This document shows, piece after piece, positions 25,301 through 37,300 of a stretch of 64,000 bases of DNA. Location of the stretch: assembly GCA_017591395.1 (NCBI GenBank), contig WEDG01000789.1:97501-161500 (forward strand), given 5' to 3'. The DNA comes from Schistocephalus solidus. Taxonomy: Eukaryota; Platyhelminthes; Cestoda; Diphyllobothriidea; Diphyllobothriidae. Every line of letters starts with the position of its first letter. The first letter of the stretch is position 1. A model generated the notes under the pieces. The model worked only from the letters and a program-made list of their open reading frames with translations, made no database searches and was not told the DNA's origin. A program made the translations under genes and the position numbers.

Positions 25301-28300
25301 ATCGAAACCCTGCAAGTAACACGACAAACCCTTATCTCTTAGCCTAATCATGACCATAACCCCAACTCTGATCTTAACATCAAACTTAAACCCGACCCTA
25401 CAGTTAACTCTATCCCTCACCTCAGCCCTTTACATCGTTTCCTTGGAATTCAGTGCAAAGCCACATGTATTGTGGACAATTCCTTTTTCAGTGTGCTGTT
25501 TAGGCGACCATACAAGGCATCCCTACCCACAGCTCCAGCTTGTCCTACAATTGAGGTATATTTTACTTGTCCATTGCATTGCGACTGGCAAACACAGGCC
25601 TGGGGGGCCAAACGTAAATCCGCCATTGAAGCCGTGCCTGTCCACACTATCTCAGAATCTTAATTTGTCAGCCACATGCGCATCCTGTAGAATGCTTGCC
25701 ATTCAATATACCAGTACTGGTATAGTATGCAGCAATATAACTTGGACTAACCCACGCACAAGTCACCGTCCCTGCACTCCCATGCTGTGGAGTACCCTGT
25801 GGGCCTCGTCGAAATCAATGGTTGAACTGTCACCGATAGGGCATTTGAAACGACGCATATAGGAACATGCAAATACCATGCGCGAAGCATGCTATTTACT
25901 CGAGATTTGTAGGGACCAGGCGGTGTGTGGCATGCGTAGCCGGATTGGTTAGTCTTGCCAGCTACTGAGTCCACTCTCACTCCCAGTCGACTTGGCTGGT
26001 GAACGAGAAAAGGAGGGGGTAGTGAAGGCGACTCTAGGGAGCCCACCCACATGGCAAATTTCACTATACTAAACTCGAGATAATTGAGCCTATCGTGACG
26101 CCCCATCAGTCGTGGTTTTGAAGACTGCCAACTGACGTAGTAACTAGGTCCCTTTCTGGATTGAGAATCCAGCTGCAATGGTTTATTATTAATGCAGAAT
26201 TGATGGTAGTCTCACTTATGCGAGAAGTGAAACTCTCTAAATGCATTGTGGTGCATGCTGGGGATCATGTTAAGTAGGACACACACAGATGGGCTGTTTG
26301 GCTTTGTCTGCTACTGTGCCAGAACCCACCTCCGGTCGTCTTGGTTTGGCCTTGTCAAACAACCCCAAACAAAGTCCTTTTCAAGTAACTGCAGGTGTAC
26401 CTACCTTCGGTGACCGTCGTCGTCTACGACTGTTGACCTATCAGACTGTGTGATCAACCTGTCCGGGACGCTTACAGGGATATGTGTGTCAGACAGGGTT
26501 CACGTACAGGAACTCACCTTGTCCTGATGCCACAGAACGGCATAGAGCGCCAACCTCCGAAGAAATTCCATGACAATCCGATTCAATTTGATAACCCTCT
26601 CTTTGAAGGTTGCGTCGGGTTCATGAATCTGAGAACAGCGCTCCAACTCCTGGGCGAAGTTATAACTGACCACGTTCTCCCCTTCTCCACGAGAAACTGG
26701 ACAAGTTATACAGGTGCCTCGCATCCATCGAACGAAGAACCGAGTACTGGCATGTAAAAGAGACAGGGAGACTAACCATAACGTACTTATATACACAATG
26801 AACTACTAATCCTTTCGCCTTTACTCTGAAGACTATTTGTATTGTTGCACAGACCCTAAAAGTTAAAAGGTTCAGTGCATAGCTTAAAGTATATTTGATA
26901 CTTCTGGAAGGTTTTGAGAGCCCAGGGCAACTAGACAAACAAATCTAACGGGCCCAAGCTCTTTGGGGAAAAAGGAAGTAACCACAGACAACGACGGGCT
27001 GACCATAATATCCATTTCTGACTTATTTGCCGCCGTCCATAGGTGGTTTCTAACTTTAGGGTCCGAGAGCTGAGTCCGAGTCAGTTGGTCTTTGAACGAT
27101 GCTCCCAACACTGCCCTAACGGTCTGAAGTCAGCGAACAGGCCAGCTCCAGGAAGCAGTTTAGAAGAAGAAGAACAAGAAGAAGAAGAGACGATAACTGG
27201 AGCATGATGCTTATTGGTCTAACGTCCCAGTTTCTCTCTCGGACCCATCACTAGAGACAGTTGGAGAATGGATCTTAAATCCGTTTCGGAGGTTTCATAT
27301 GATACACATACCTTCCTTTCCACACAATTTTTCAACAATTTTCGATAGTCATTTTTACAGATGACATGAATGGCTAAGAACAGATGAGAGGAATTTAATT
27401 CCTTCAACCTTTTCTCTGGAAGTTCAAACTCACCAATATTTATAATTTGTCCTTCAATGGAAGTTATTTGCTCCTTCTTGCTGTCATAATATAGACTCAA
27501 GTTGCCGAAAATATAATGTTGAAAATTGCTGAATGTAGCTAAGGGGCAATTTTCAGGAAAAAGTTCAAAAGAAGAAAACGCTACCTCTGCCAAAAAATAT
27601 ATTGTTCGTTGATTCCTTCTTTTTTTCTTCTTCTTCTTACAAATCGTCAAGCTATTATTAATTAAGTGCAGTTGTATAAACGTCCAACAAGTTCTCTGAT
27701 CAGCACCCGAAAGTCGCTCTGTACAAGGTAACAGTCTCAATCTCATTTAGAAAGTTTGATCATGTAAAGATATTTCTCGTGGTCCTTGCACGTAGCCTCC
27801 AAAGTTGTACAACCTGAACGTACTTAACTTAATTGAACCAGATCCTAACTAAGGCGTGTAGCCCATCTGTCTGGGTTTTATATTAGGTGCGATGTTTTGA
27901 TGCAACGCTTTCTGACCATGAGGACTCCTGGCTACTCGCATGCCGGTGAAGAGTGAGCTAAAGGGTAGTTGCATTTGAACGACTTCCTGCGAGCGATGTG
28001 GACTGCCACCTTAACTGCAGGAGACTGAAGTCAAGGTACGCCTAACAGCGGTAAATTTATAATGCGGACAATCCACCTAGCCAGAAAACTGGGTCAGGTA
28101 TTGTTAGGGCACGACCTGGAACTTAGAAGCGTATGCTCGACCGACGGTTGTCCCCAACGCGGTAGAGCAAGAGACCTACTATCACTGGCAGGTATCGTGT
28201 TCATCGAGTTGACTGCTCTTTGGTCCGTACACGAGTCGTTAATGGCCGTGATTTCATCACTGTTGTCGGTTGCTAGCGTGATAATTACTCGGCTATTTGG

Positions 28301-31300
28301 CTCGCTGTCACCGGGACTACTAGTCACCCGCATCCTCCCCTCGTGGCACAGAACAGAAGAAATTAGCATCTAATATTTTCATTTTTTGTCTATTCCAGGA
28401 TTGTTTGGGTCGAAAATTTCCAAATTAAACTCATAGTACACTTGATCATCAAGAAGCTCCCACAGATATCTCTACTAAGACTTAACAAATTCGTAAAATA
28501 TAATCCAGCGACTGCGTCTTCTTCTACTTTGCTTCCTTCAACTCATCTATCTTCTATGGACACTGAAACAATGAGTAGATGCGGTAATCACACCATGTGA
28601 GGGACAGTTATATTCGTGAAGATGGCCAGGAACGAGGACGGAAAGTTTATGTAGAAGTTAAATTTAACTTCTCCGGTGGAAAGTCGTGCCACACAACCGG
28701 GGTGCATATTCTGCCTCGAGGCCTTTGAGGTAGTCGGATGAGGTAACGATCACAAGTCAAGGCGGCTGCGAGCAACTCGGCTGTCAGTGGACTGCTCTGC
28801 ACATCGCCATGTCAACCTGTCCGTATCCAAGTGGCCTTGCACCGCTACCTGCTAAAAAGCAGTCTCGGCAACCAAGCATCGTTATGGACGGCGTAAAAGT
28901 GGCTCACACAGACCACAGCCAAACCGGGACAATGTCCTATCTACCCTCGCTTTTGATGATCCAAATATCAGGTGCGATATGTATGCTCGACCCAGGGCTA
29001 ATTTCCTGAGACCTACGTATAATACTCTACACTATTTGCGGCTTGGCAGCTGGATTCGGTACTCAAAAACATTGAATCCTACAATTTTCTCACTTTATCT
29101 CTCTCTCTCTCTATCAATGAACACGTATTTTGTTTCTGCCATGTTACTGAGGTTAAATTTTCCTAACTACCGGCATAAATAAATATTTTCTTGTTGCTTT
29201 CGGCAATAAACAAAAGGTAGTCTACCTTTCAGAGTGAAGACATAAATGACAAAAATGAAGGTACAGACTAGAATTTAAGCATATGACGAAGATCATATTG
29301 GCACCTAAAATAAGGTAAAAGGTGAGCCAGTTAATAGACTGCAAGACGAAGAGGTTAGACAGAAGTTTGAAATGAAATTGTTGGCATTAGCACAGAACAG
29401 AAGAAATATGCATCTAATCTTTTCATTATTTGTCTATTCCAGGATTGTTGGGGTCGGAAATTTCCAAATTAAACCCACAGTACACTTGATCATCAAGGAA
29501 CTCCCACAGATATCTCTACTGAGACTTAAAAAAATCGAAAAATATAATCCTGCGACCGCATCTTCTTCTACTTTGCTTCCTTCAACTCATCTATTATCTT
29601 CTATGGACACTGAAAAAATGAGTAGATGCAGTAATCACGCCATGTGAGGGACAGTTATATTCGTGAACTCCTACTGAATGACTGGGTCGACATTATTTGC
29701 GACCATTCTGCAGCATTTTTTGTCTACTGCTAGTTTTTCGGGAGGCTATGCAAAAGGGAAGTGAGCACTGCATGCAAAATATATTGTTGGGGGAGATTAA
29801 AGTGACTCCGAGAAGAATAGGCGACCACTGGAACATGGTGTTTATTAACCTGACGTTTCGGATTCTCCCTCGAACCCACCTTCAGAAACAGCCGCATAAA
29901 AGGATGATATGGAGCACAGTATTTATAGGGCATGGTTGCCAGGCCACCACAGGCCTACTATTGCTGGCAGTCCTCGTGTTCATCACTGGGGGTCATAGTT
30001 GATGCAATGATTGCTTCTTGATCCGTACCGGAGTCGTTAATGGCCGTGATTTCATCACTGTTGTCGGTTGCTAGCGTGACAATGACTCGGCAATGTGGCT
30101 CGCTGTCACCGGGACTACTACGGCTCAGAATACGGAGCCGTGAGATCATTGCGCTTATAAAGCGACTGCGGGCTAGAGAACCATGACTCAAGGTAAACAT
30201 TACATTGCCCCAAAGCCACCCGAATTACGTCGTATTGAGGGGGGGGGAGGCAAGGGGTGAGGGGGGAGGCAAGGGGTGCAGGCGGGGGGCAGATTATCAA
30301 TTCCTACCTTAAATTACATTCATTTGGATGTACGAATCATTTTGACTGAGTTTTAGCACAGGGAATGCAATTAGAAACAAAATCCTACCTTTCAGTACAC
30401 CGACGGATGGTTTGATTCATCCATTTATAGAGATCTGAAGTTGTGGGATATAGAACCACGTCAGAGTTCATCAGAAGCACCTCAATATGAAAGAGCGGCT
30501 TGAAACTTGCAAGCGAATCAACGAACCGCCACGTGTTTTCAAGAACCATCTTTGAACATAAGAAGGAAAAGACATGTACATCAGGGCCAGTATCAAATCG
30601 TCGTTTTCTCAAACTCCTGTCTGACAATAATAAATGCTAAGTGTGGATTTCGGAACATAACTAGATAAATCAAACAGCTTCGTATACGTAGAAGGGGTGT
30701 GGCAGTCTATTTTCATGATCGGCAGCGCGGCCGCGCTTACCCGTTGTTACCTTCCGTCCGCCTAACATCCCCTGTCAGTTTGTTGCTTGGACCACACGTG
30801 GCGATATCTTGACGCCAAGGGACGATGCGCCCTTCGTTGATTAGCTGCGGACGGACAAGACCCAGGCGCACGCACGCACGCACTTCGCTCCGAGTCTCAT
30901 AACCTCGAAGGTAGGCCCTCGACTTTAGGGAACAACTCCTGCCACGGCCTGCTGGTCTGCTTGCACGCTGCCATGGTGCGGTAAAGGTTATTCAGCTAAC
31001 TCTGTCTCCACGGAATTTGGATTTGGGAAGCCTCTCAGTGTAAAACCATAGTACCGCATTAAGTTCGTTTGCAGGAATTAACTGAAATATGGTTATCCTA
31101 TTTCCTGTTTGTCTTTTGTCCTTTATAGCGCGCTTGTTTCAGCATGGATTTTATTTGCACGCATGCAGACTGCGTCAAGGCACCTTACCGAGCTCGTGCT
31201 TAGGTTCTCTGTACTTCAAGTGGACCTGGCTGCAGTGACCAGGATCAAGGTCCAGGTCAAAATTGGACAATTTAATATTCTTAGTTAGCTTTGCCTGCTT

Positions 31301-34300
31301 ATAATGCCAAATTTCACCTTTGCGAATGTTGGCATTTAGCCCGAAAGTTCTGTGCGATCTTGACATAAAGTCCTTGAAATAAGACTTTTAAGTTCAGTTA
31401 TGGTGATAGTTCGGATTGTTTGTTGGATCTAAACTATGTTGACTTCGAAGAGGAAATGAGAGTCTCTCAGTAGATTATGCCAATTAAAATGATTGCTCTT
31501 GCACAGTGGCTTGTAAACAACAGAATTCGAGGAGTAAAATATTGGTAGGTGGTTTAGAAGTCCTCACGTTTACTAACGCTTCCAGGATGCGCTGCTCGAA
31601 CATCTGATAGACGACTGACATCTTTTTGCAACGGTTGGTATTTGTATCGTAGAGTGCTTCCTCAAGTTTGCTGAGGGAGTTTTTCAACATGCTCTGCACT
31701 GTGGTGGCTAGTTCTTCCATATCCTTTTCGCGCGTGCTTTCGGCATAGTCCATATACTCCTAGAATGTAAAACAAAACGTTTGACACTTTTCTACTATAA
31801 CCAGTTCAATAGCGATATAAAATAAAGTAAAAGTTGTTAAGTTTTGACTCCAGCCTTCCTTACTTTGGCTGAAACAATGTGCTCCTTCGAGATCTGTTTG
31901 AATAGTTTCATGCGTGATATGGTCTCACAAGCCTTGTCCAAGGTAGCAGAATTTCTATCAAGCTCCTTTAGCTGATATTCCAGCAATTTGATTTTCTAAA
32001 ATGCGAGATGCCTTGCTTCAGCTGCCACTCTTTGACGAATCTTACCTTCTCTGCTTGTTCGAGAAAATCATCAATGGCAAGACTGTCCCAGTTGAGGTAA
32101 TTTACGCCCCTATCGAACAGTATGGTGATATCTTTGAGTATTTCGTCTAAGAGAGAGGCCTGAAATGGAAGATAATAGTTATGGCGAATTTCAATCAGCA
32201 ATGTAAACGTTACTGAGTTCTAAATCACTCAACCAGCTGTGTTATGCTTAAAAGACCAAGCTGATGCTTCAAAAACAGCTAGATTGACGAGTTTTATTGG
32301 CGAGAAGATACTATATGGTGTCCATTCAACCAAGCTCCCTCAGCTCTAGCCAAACAATAAGGGTACATCTCCGAGTACGGCTGAGAAAAGGCGAAGTTAA
32401 AAGCGCAAAGAACGCTATTCTCGCACACATGGTTGATTCCGGGCCTCGTGTGGATCCCAACGAAGTCTTTCGCGTGATTTATACGGTGCCTCAAACTAAC
32501 CCAAGTCACTGTGCCAGCGGCTGCTATGAGCAGCAGAAGCCACCGCCATCAGGTTGAGAAAGCGGTCTTGTGCGCACAGAAGAACCTGCTACAAGCTCCG
32601 CGCTTAGCAGGGCCGACGACGTCTTAATTACATGCAATCCAGACCGTCTCTCTCCCCCCCCCCCCCCCCCTCCCCACACACGTGAACGCCCCCGACACAC
32701 ACGACTCACATGCATGACTAAACAAAGGCCCGATGAGAATTTATCGAAAGCACGCGTAAACTCGCCAACTGGTCTTCTTCTTAATTATCAGTTTTGCACG
32801 CCCGCTCGTCGCGAGAGTTGTACTATCTTCTTGGGCAATCTGTGAAGAGTGTGAAGGGATTATTAAATGACAGACGGCTTACCTTTATTGGTGTCAAATG
32901 TCGTCGGACGTATTCATAACGATCCACGATATCTTGAAGTTGGAGGACAATCTTCTGATAGTAACCGCACTAATAAAAGAAAGGGTCAGACTGTTGAATT
33001 CGTCAAAAACTCGTTTCCAATTTGACACTAACAACTGGTAGTACAGCGGATCGCCACTGCTCCACGCTTCTATCAAACTAGGCGAGTGAACAGCATATCA
33101 CGTGCGGTTGTCTCTTCCCTATTGCAGACTACGGGAAACGAACCAGTGACTCAGATGGTAGAGCTTTAAGTAAAATCAGTGCACAGTCACGAGCTCCGAC
33201 CACAGGCTGGCGAATGACGCTGACGAGAGAATCTGATATAGTAGTCTCCTGACTCGAAATTATTTGCCACATTGTCATCTCAGGTACTAGCTAAAAGCTC
33301 AGACGCCTGTTTCACTGATATTTTGTCGCTGCATAACACAGCTGTGAGGGGTTTGGCTCATCATTGGGTCCCCCAGCATTTCCTCTATGATTCCTGGTAG
33401 ATAGCCCAGCTCAGAAATGATTGCTTTTAAATTTCCTCAAAACTGGTGTATCTACCAGAAAACACAAGGAATGCTGGGGGACCTAATGATGAGCCTAACC
33501 CCTCACAACTGTGTCATGCAGCTGCAAAATGTCGGCGAAACATGTGTTTGGACTTTTAGCTAGTACTAATGTCGTAAGTACGGTATAACATATTTGCCAT
33601 ATAAGCTTCATACTACTTGTAGTACTACTTGTTTGTAGAACGGGCATTTCGTGGTTATTCCACAGGGGATTGAAAGTCTTCGACCCAAACTTTCATTGAA
33701 ATTTCGGGTCTGGCTCTAACTTTCCTGTCACGGTCACTTACCTCCATGTCCTGCACTTAATAATTTCAGAAATAATCTATTTGATTATTCCCTGGAGTTA
33801 ATTTACCAGAAACCGCATAGAGAATCTTGGGGGACCCGCTGAGGAGCTGAACGCATCGTTGCTGCGTCATGCAGCAGCAGAAATATCGGCGAAACACGTG
33901 TCTGAGCTTTTGGCTAGTACCTAAGACGGAAGTACGGTATAAAGTCTTTGCAATATAAGATTAATACTACTTGTAGTACTACTACTGACTGCCTGTTGGC
34001 AGCTTGGGAATCAGTGGCTCGGCTCAGTGGACCTCGGCCCAAATATTCATATCCAATGTGGCTCTGTGCCTGTAGCCACTCGAATATACTGATCTACTCC
34101 AAGTTACAAATTAATTTCATAGGAAACTAAACAAATGTACCTACTAATACTACTTTATTTCTTTCAATAGCTAATTCTTTGGAATAATAGAACGATAAAA
34201 CCGATCATCTTTGATTGATACCCAAAAGGTATGAAGGAAAAAAAAATACTAGAAGAGGTGAGCTACTCAGTAAAAAATGTGAGTTGCAGGTGTCCTATCC

Positions 34301-37300
34301 GAGGAATGAGATGGTCAGCCGAAAGGTTCGATTAAAAAGCCTCGCCTTCTTTTGCGCAGCATAAACCTCGCTAAAAGAAAAAGCAAAGCTTCGAACTGTG
34401 ATCGTTCTTTACCCGGAGACTGAGAAGACGAGAGAGTTCAGGAACACTTAGACCACAGACTTCCATGCGTGCAGCTTCAGCGATTGAGGCCCAGACTTTT
34501 GAGTCGAAGTTGACTTCATAAACTGGCGCGTATTCTACAAGACAGTAGCAAATGCCATGCAGACTGAAGTTTATGTGAGTAGTTCCGAAGATGGAATAAA
34601 AGCGCATTCATACATTAACCTTTGCTAGCCGAGGTAGCGGAAAGTAAAATAAAACTAAACAATATTTTTTATTTTAGATAAACGTTAACTTTGGCCGAGA
34701 AAATTGACATCTTCATCCCCTTCGTCCGCAAATAATTATTTTGACTTTTACCTGCACACTTCCAAGGTGGTTGATAACTCCCACATAAATGGTCTTCCAA
34801 AAAGCAAAGAGGAATCAAAAGAATTTTTAGCTTATCAGCCATAGTGAGGCAATGGTGTGGTTTTAATGCAAAAGATATTGCCGCCTATTTGGATGCTTAC
34901 AATTAAACCACTAACTGAGTGAGGTGGTTAACTTGAATAATTCGGGTATATAACTCCAGTTGCCTGTAGAAATCGAAGCAAAAGTACGTTTGGATGCGTC
35001 CAAACTACAAGAGAAGTTAACATGAGCAAAATTCTACGCCAAGATCAGCAAATCGCTCTGATGCAAACCGTTCTCGAGCTGCCTGTGCACACAAGTCAGC
35101 AAATCAGAGTGCCCCAGCTTGTGCCTGAAAGTTCACTCGAGAGGCTGACCAATAGGGATGCAAAGTCCAACAACATTGAATGCTACAAATACGGCGCGCC
35201 TTAACACTAGCTTTGGGAATATGTAGGTAGGTCAGCTGCTCGGGTGAGATGACGTCACCTCTCTCCTTTTGCCCTCCACGTGACTTAAAAACGGAAAGAT
35301 GGCTAGTAATAATTTTCCCCTGGCTCACTTACATCTCAAGAACTTTCATTGGTTGGGTGTTTCCCCACATTGCCACCGCTCTGCGGGAGTAAGGTTAGGC
35401 TGTACCGCGAGCCCCTTCCTCCCCATTTATGTTCGCTTAAGAATCTTCCTCCCCACCCGTAAGCTCGCCAAAGGGGCCCAGTAAGAGCCTGCCTTCTCAC
35501 TCCTCAGGAACGGCTACTTGGTTCGAATGTTCTTTGACAAACGAGATTTCCAACTCACCGACTTCAATTTGGTCACCGGCGTTCTGGAGTTGACTAATGT
35601 CAAATTTTGGGTAGGAACTTCCTCCGGATGTGGCTGTCAGAGCAGGAGGCCCCGTTGGAGTTGTGGCAGGGAGAAGGTCACCTTGACCAAAACCGCTGAC
35701 ACCCATGACCATGCTAGCAGTTGCTGTAGCTGTCGCTGGGGGCGCCCCGGCCCACCAGGTCGGAGGCGGATGGATCATCTTGACCTCCTGGAAAAGGCAT
35801 CCGGTGGTGTAAACCAACATCATTTGAAGGCAACTTTGCATGCACAAATAGATTACAGTGCCGCCTATTCAAGAAACGAATTTATTTTTGGCGACAGTGA
35901 CCAGCCGCAGATGAGGGTGGCACACATTTTGAACTTTTGCGTCTCTAATTGAATAGAAAATTAATCGAAAAATAGAGCAATTGAAGCAGGACAGAAATAC
36001 ACTTCCACGACCGAGTTCGTTCTAACATTTTTGGTGAAACTGTGCCTTTGTGGTCTTAGGATTGTCTGTCTGGTATACTGCCAACGTTCTTCTCGGCTAG
36101 TGGACACTGGCCATACGGGGGACCCAATGACTGCCTTTAAGTTCGTACTTCAGGCGATGACTGGGCATCTCCTGTGCTTTGTAGAGGTGGCTGCAATACG
36201 GAGAAGGAAATCAAAACTGCAAGCAGCTGAATCATGTAATCAACATCACGTTGCCCTGGTAAAAATCGATAACGGATATAACTCCATTCCCCCTGCCGCG
36301 CTCTCACTCTCCTCCCCGCATGACTAACTCCTGTATCACGCATTGCAGTTTCAATCCCGTTGACATGTTTTCACTGTAATCTGAACTGACTTGCTTATTT
36401 AACTTTCTATCCCCCCCCCCACCATGCGCACCTGCATATCAGACCAACAGTTCATTGCTTTATAACGTTTCACCCCTCTCGGTTGACGTTTAATTGGACA
36501 TTCTAATTTGGCTTATTAATAGGCAATGAGTGTACGCAGTTGAATATGAGTTTGCAAGGTTGTATGACGTTATTAAATTCTGCGTATTTTTTCGCCTTTG
36601 CCTTATTCAAACTAAAAGAACCTTCAAACCCTATTCTACTTTATTCAGGCGTGAATGTCGCGAATGAGAACGGCAAAACCTACAGCAACAACAGTGGGAG
36701 GTTCACAGTTATTTTGCAAGCACAACAAACTTCCCTCCCCCAATATTTAGCACTGAGACTTTGCCTGGACAGAGTAAATGCCACGTGGGGAAGACGTAGC
36801 TAACGCCGCTATCAGTGACAGTATCTGCGAGCCAAATTGCTGAGTCATTACCGTGCCACGACTCCATAACTTTGACAACTAATACGTTTGATTCGGGGGA
36901 GCAAGCAATCATCGCACAAATTACGGCCAGCGGTGGTGAATGCGGCAGGTGGTTACTATGGTAAGTATATGGTTGCCACTTCACCAGTCAGCTGAACGGT
37001 GAACTAAGAGCGGGGGTGCAGTGGCATCTATGGCACTACCCCTCAATGCGATAAAGAGAGTGATAGTGAGAGAGAGAGTGGCAGATGTCGTGCAAGCCTG
37101 CTATCACGTCACCGAATCTACGCCAGCCACGCTGTAGAGCCCACGATAGACAAGAAAGTTTAGACGATGTCCACCGTGTGCTCCACAGCAGGCTGGTGCA
37201 GGGACGGTGGCTTGTGCTGGATTATAGTGAAAATAGTCTTTCAATGCATCTACCTCACTCTCTGTTCCCTTCCCTTACCTGCGTCTGGTATCAAGAAAAA

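Noticed and set aside
27219..27746. 175-codon minus-strand open frame with plausible splice signals
   Set aside because: The flanking dynein exons (30389-30549 and 26518-26746) join in phase and with homology without it, and its sequence has no dynein similarity.
35518..35952. 144-codon plus-strand ORF
   Set aside because: It is the antisense shadow of the dynein exon at 35559-35787.
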